A stretch of 64,000 bases of DNA from positions 256,890 through 320,889 of the forward strand of contig NZ_LGIQ01000002.1 of assembly GCF_001187725.1 (NCBI RefSeq). Direction: 5' to 3'. The position numbers were made by a program, and so were the translations under genes. Every line of letters starts with the position of its first letter. Within the stretch, counting starts at the first letter, position 1. Shown here one piece after another: positions 60,672 to 64,000 of the stretch. The stretch comes from Brevibacillus reuszeri. GTDB lineage: Bacteria > Bacillota > Bacilli > Brevibacillales > Brevibacillaceae. A model generated the notes under the pieces. That model searched no databases. It worked only from the letters and a program-made list of their open reading frames with translations, and had not been told where the DNA came from.

Positions 60672-61874
60672 ATGCGTAGGACGGGTGATTTAAAGCTAAT
60701 TCAAGAGTTAAATCGGTCCATCATACTAGATACGATCCGTCATTATGGCCCCATCTCCCGCAGTGAAATAGCCAAGCGGCACAAGCTGAGTCCTACAACC
60801 GTTACGTCTGCTGTCAGCGAATTGATTCGCGATTCGCTCGTCAGTGAAGTTGGAACAGGCACGTCGAATGGGGGACGGAAACCGATTTTGCTGCAATTCT
60901 CCCCCGATAGTCGTTTTTTGATCGGAATCTCGATTAGTGGTTCTAAAATTACTATCGCGGAAATGAACCTGGAAGCAAAGGTCCGTAAAAAGGAAGCTTA
61001 TTCGATCAAGTCATATCAGGGCGACAGCGTTATCGCGTATTTGCTGCAAATTATTGAGCAATTCGTTCAGCCCTATGAGAATCTGGACAATTGTGTGGGC
61101 ATTTCGATCGTCACACAAGGGATCGTGGATTCAGACAACGGAATGATTCGCTACAATCCGAAGCTGAAGCTAAAGGACACTCCTGTAAAAGAAATCGTGG
61201 AAAGTCGCTTCCAAATCAAAACCTGGCTCGACAATGACACGAATGCCTATTTGCTAGCAGAAAAAAACATCGGTGATTTCAATCATTATCAAAACATGCT
61301 CTACGTTACGATTGGAGACGGACTTGGCTCAAGCATACTGGTCAACGGCTCCATCTATCGCGGATATGCAGGAGGCGCAGGAGAATTCGGGCACACCACG
61401 ATTGACCGTGCTGGTGTCCGATGCGATTGCGGGAATGTTGGCTGCCTGGAAAACTATGTGAGCTGGCCGGCTATTTACTCCAAGCTGTTGTCAGGGCTGG
61501 CAAAAGGCAAGGAAAGCTGCATCATGGAGCTGGCCGAGCAGGATATCAATCGCATCTCCTCCAAAACGTTTCGCCAGGCACTGGACCGACGTGATCCGCT
61601 TGCCGAGAGCATTCTGGAAGAAACGGCTTCGTATTTGGCAACGGGCCTGGTCACTCTCGTTCATTTGTTTAACCCAGAGGTCATCATTCTTGGGGGAGAC
61701 ATCGCTTTTGAAAATTCATTGCTGATTTCCAAGGTCACCGAATATGTTACCGAATATGCCCACGGTATCTTGACGGAAGGACTTTCGATTCGCCTCAATT
61801 CGCTTGGAGAAGACGTGGAAGTGGTTGGAGCAGCGGCTGTCTTATTGCAGGATACGTTTCAATTTTCGCTATAA
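60672..61874 (+). CDS. ROK-family transcriptional repressor (NagC/XylR type)
   Basis: A 400-residue regulator. An N-terminal winged helix (about 10-60, SRSEIAKRHKLSPTTVTSAV) is joined to a ROK sugar-binding domain. The kinase phosphate loop is changed (GISISGSKI where kinases have DxGGTK), but the zinc motif CDCGNVGCLE and GEFGHTTID remain. Such proteins release DNA on binding a sugar or sugar phosphate. It lies between the importer and dehydrogenase genes, so it most likely controls this locus. GGAAGGG precedes the ATG. Confidence 0.87.
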   Translation: MRRTGDLKLIQELNRSIILDTIRHYGPISRSEIAKRHKLSPTTVTSAVSELIRDSLVSEVGTGTSNGGRKPILLQFSPDSRFLIGISISGSKITIAEMNLEAKVRKKEAYSIKSYQGDSVIAYLLQIIEQFVQPYENLDNCVGISIVTQGIVDSDNGMIRYNPKLKLKDTPVKEIVESRFQIKTWLDNDTNAYLLAEKNIGDFNHYQNMLYVTIGDGLGSSILVNGSIYRGYAGGAGEFGHTTIDRAGVRCDCGNVGCLENYVSWPAIYSKLLSGLAKGKESCIMELAEQDINRISSKTFRQALDRRDPLAESILEETASYLATGLVTLVHLFNPEVIILGGDIAFENSLLISKVTEYVTEYAHGILTEGLSIRLNSLGEDVEVVGAAAVLLQDTFQFSL

Positions 61875-61930
61875 GAGGTTGTAGTTAAAAAAGGATCAAA
61901 AGGTTTGTGATAAACGGAGGTGGATAGCTC

Positions 61931-62875
61931 ATGGTGAAAGTAGTTGTGGCAAGGCCACGGGAGACTGGGGACAGATACCAAGAGGCATGGTCAAAGGTCA
62001 GGGCTGCTGAGGTAGTAGGCTATGCAGACAGCTTGGCAATACTTCGTGAGCTTTTGCATGAAAAAGAAGTCGATGTCGTGGACATTCTTTCATCCGCAGA
62101 GGAATCTACCGAATGGATTGCGCTTGCCGCCAAAGAAAGAAAGCATGTTATTTGCGGAGCGGGTGGACAGCTCGGGCATATTGCCCTTCGCAAAGCCAAA
62201 GAGCTGTGTGAGGTGCGAGAGGTACAGCTGGTGCTTGGAAGCAGCTTGCGATTTTCACCGGAATACGTGCAGGCGCGCGAGCAGGTCCGACAAGGTGCGA
62301 TCGGAAAGCCCGGCGTCATTCGCGTCCGTAGAAGTGCTCCTGCTCCCGAAGCGGGAATCGCAAAGGGGTGTATTTTTCACGAACTGGGCGTAGCGGAATT
62401 TGATTGGCTGCGCTGGACATTTGGTGAAGTGGTGCGGGTTATGGCCAGACGAGTCAAGCATACCGACGAGTTCGGGCTGGAGAGAGAGTATGCGCTTGTC
62501 ATGCTGAGAATGGTTGATGGCACGATTGCACATGTTGAGCTTTCGTGGGCAGAAGCTTCTGAGCGAGCGGCTTTTGAAATAACCGGTGATGCCGGCATGA
62601 TCCAGCATGACAGTCATGATAGTCAGCCAATCCTATGGCAAACGAATAAGCGTCTGGATCAAAAAGTACCCTGCTGGGAGCGCTTTGCTCACCTGGCTCA
62701 AATAGAGCGCGAGCGAAGCTTTAGAGAGCAGGTTGTTTCTTGCCTGTCCACGCATGAAGCACTGGCTATTACGCCAGAAGATATCCTCCAAGCGCAAAAA
62801 ATCGCACAGGCAACAAGGCAATCGGCTGAATCGGGACAACCGGTCCAGCTCATAGACGGAGGTGACTCCATATGA
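61931..62875 (+). CDS. Gfo/Idh/MocA-like protein with degenerate NAD site (2)
   Basis: A 314-residue relative of Gfo/Idh/MocA oxidoreductases; the C-terminal alpha/beta domain is recognisable (GAIGKPGVIRVRRSAPAP, FHELGVAEFDWLRW). The N-terminus is short and lacks the GxGxxG loop (VVVARPRETGDRY), and the EKP motif is missing (HVICGAGGQLG in its place). It may be a non-catalytic subunit or bind another cofactor. ACGGAGGTGG precedes the ATG. It overlaps the next gene by ATGA. Confidence 0.75.
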   Translation: MVKVVVARPRETGDRYQEAWSKVRAAEVVGYADSLAILRELLHEKEVDVVDILSSAEESTEWIALAAKERKHVICGAGGQLGHIALRKAKELCEVREVQLVLGSSLRFSPEYVQAREQVRQGAIGKPGVIRVRRSAPAPEAGIAKGCIFHELGVAEFDWLRWTFGEVVRVMARRVKHTDEFGLEREYALVMLRMVDGTIAHVELSWAEASERAAFEITGDAGMIQHDSHDSQPILWQTNKRLDQKVPCWERFAHLAQIERERSFREQVVSCLSTHEALAITPEDILQAQKIAQATRQSAESGQPVQLIDGGDSI

Positions 62876-63864
62876 AGGTAGGCATCATCAGCTTTGCACA
62901 TATGCATGCACACAGCTACGCCACTTATTTGCAAAAGCACCCGGATGTCCGCTTTACCGCTATTTGGGATGGAGACGTAGAGCGAGGACAGAAAATGGCT
63001 GCTACTTATCAGGTCGATTACTATCAGGACCTGCAAGCTTTTTTTGAAACCGATATTGAAGCGGTTATCGTTTGCTCGGAAAATGCGAAGCACAAGGAGC
63101 ACGTGATTGCGAGTGCGCAGGCAAAGAAGCATATTTTATGCGAAAAGCCGATTGCGACAGAAGTCAAGGATGCTGAAGAAATGATCCGTACGTGCAAAAA
63201 GGAAGGGGTCATTTTGCAAATCGCTTATCCTGTCCGATTCGCACCAGTGATGGAACAAGTGAAGCAAATGATTGACGCCAAGGCGATTGGCGAGGTAATG
63301 GCCATCAATGGTACGAATCACGGGCAGATGCCGGGTGGATGGTTTATCGACAAAGAGCTGTCCGGAGGCGGGGCAGCTACTGATCATATCGTGCATCTGA
63401 TGGATCTTGTCCGGTGGATGCTTCAGGACGAAGTAAAGAGTGTATACGCCGAGCTGGATACCCGTTTTTATGATATCGACGTAGAAGATTGCGGAATGGT
63501 CTCACTGGAATTGGAGTCGGGAGTCATCGTGGCAATTGATCCTAGCTGGTCCAGGCCCAAAACCTTCCCTACGTGGGGCGATGTGACCATCCATATTATC
63601 GGGACCACGGGCTCGCTGTGGGTGGATGTATTCAAGCAGCATGCCCTTTATTACAATGACCGCGGCAACAAATGGCAGCATCTGCCTTGGGCGGTAGACA
63701 TGGATGAGCGGCTGATTGCAGATTTTGTTCAGTGCGTTTTGGACGGACGTGCTCCTTCGATTACCGGGGAGGATGGACTACGCACACTAGAAGTGGTCAA
63801 AGCCGCCTATGAGTCCAATGAACGCAAGCAGGCTGTCACCGTCACCAGGCTCCCTCTCTCCTAA
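62872..63864 (+). CDS. Gfo/Idh/MocA family oxidoreductase (3)
   Basis: A 330-residue oxidoreductase. It starts MKVGIISFAHMHAHSYATYL, where the usual GxG is replaced by SFAHMHA as in several sugar-locus members. It keeps ILCEKPIATEV near residue 90 and GGGAATDHIVHLMDLVRW with the active-site His near 170. It is translationally coupled to the degenerate paralogue before it, so the two may form a heteromer. A probable sugar isomerase gene follows. Confidence 0.87.
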   Translation: MKVGIISFAHMHAHSYATYLQKHPDVRFTAIWDGDVERGQKMAATYQVDYYQDLQAFFETDIEAVIVCSENAKHKEHVIASAQAKKHILCEKPIATEVKDAEEMIRTCKKEGVILQIAYPVRFAPVMEQVKQMIDAKAIGEVMAINGTNHGQMPGGWFIDKELSGGGAATDHIVHLMDLVRWMLQDEVKSVYAELDTRFYDIDVEDCGMVSLELESGVIVAIDPSWSRPKTFPTWGDVTIHIIGTTGSLWVDVFKQHALYYNDRGNKWQHLPWAVDMDERLIADFVQCVLDGRAPSITGEDGLRTLEVVKAAYESNERKQAVTVTRLPLS

Positions 63865-63957
63865 TGCTTCTCTCCAAGGGAAGGGAGGGATGGAGTCGAA
63901 TCAGGCGCAGAAGATAGCACGACCGATCACAACAATCCCAATAATGAGGTGGATCAA

Positions 63958-64000
63958 ATGAAAATTGGACTGAGCACGTATAGCTTGCTGACTGCAATCA
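63958..64000 (+). CDS. Sugar phosphate isomerase/epimerase, 5' end only
   Basis: Only the first 14 codons are in the window, reading MKIGLSTYSLLTAI. This start is typical of xylose-isomerase-like TIM-barrel sugar isomerases/epimerases that accompany Gfo/Idh/MocA genes. GAGGTGG precedes ATG 63958. The rest lies beyond the edge, so the call rests on the N-terminus and context. Confidence 0.55.
   Translation, partial: MKIGLSTYSLLTAI

Noticed and set aside
63890-63961. 23-codon frame overlapping the isomerase start by ATGA
   Set aside because: The purine-rich stretch abuts the ATG, so the ribosome site spacing is unworkable.
1-64000. CRISPR arrays, tRNA or rRNA genes, insertion sequences, prophage
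   Set aside because: No regular repeats with spacers, no cloverleaf or rRNA segments, and no transposase, integrase or phage structural genes were seen on reading both strands.

Overview
The window reads as chromosomal DNA of an endospore-former of the Bacillales, most like Brevibacillus or a near relative in the Paenibacillaceae. The grounds are strong AGGAGG-type ribosome binding sites, frequent TTG and GTG starts, Bacillus-type genes (exoA, YozB-like, YdiF-like ABC-F, des-desK-desR, a Btr-like regulator, BceAB-type transporter, patB) and GATAATGATAATCATTATC Fur boxes. The genus is an inference from gene content. I see no rRNA, tRNA, CRISPR array, insertion sequence or prophage. Genes are dense, mostly on the + strand, in short operons separated by good intrinsic terminators.

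Region by region. 0.3-4.6 kb: amino-acid permease, DUF420 protein, exonuclease III, and a TetR regulator with an acetyltransferase whose promoter carries its operator in the -35/-10 spacer. 4.6-4.7 kb: an unexplained nested stem-loop element. 4.8-7.1 kb (-): ECF sigma factor with a zinc-finger DUF4179-type anti-sigma. 7.3-16.8 kb: SMI1/KNR4 protein, phosphodiesterase, a large double-kinase hybrid sensor, a BltD-like acetyltransferase, a YdiF-like ABC-F ATPase behind a long leader with two small ORFs and a terminator, an SDR enzyme, a DinB protein and a MIP18-family protein. 17-19.7 kb: WYL regulator, alpha/beta hydrolase, DUF2785 protein. 19.7-25.4 kb: MarR divergent from a catabolic-looking operon (PatB C-S lyase, M20 amidohydrolase, DUF3311 plus sodium symporter, duplicated AhpD protein). 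25.5-33.9 kb: two drug-efflux units (MarR+DHA2 MFS, TetR+DHA1 MFS), secreted amidohydrolase, metallo-beta-lactamase-fold hydrolase, acetyltransferase, serine hydrolase.

34-37.1 kb: two tandem exported proteins, each with a decayed and an intact NodB deacetylase domain. 37.2-48.1 kb: iron-siderophore region with three Fur-box-controlled binding lipoproteins, a fused double permease and a Btr-like AraC regulator, but no ATPase; inserted in it are a YqeB-like membrane protein and a BceAB-type ABC pair without its two-component system. 48.2-49.7 kb: cytidine-deaminase-like enzyme, acetyltransferase and a region with an imperfect inverted duplication. 49.8-52.7 kb: the cold/membrane-fluidity module des-desK-desR. 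52.9 kb to the end: a probable glycoside or amino-sugar utilisation locus with ROK kinase, three Gfo/Idh/MocA proteins, a complete family-5 ABC importer (SBP, two permeases, two ATPases), a ROK repressor and the start of a sugar-phosphate isomerase/epimerase cut off by the window edge.
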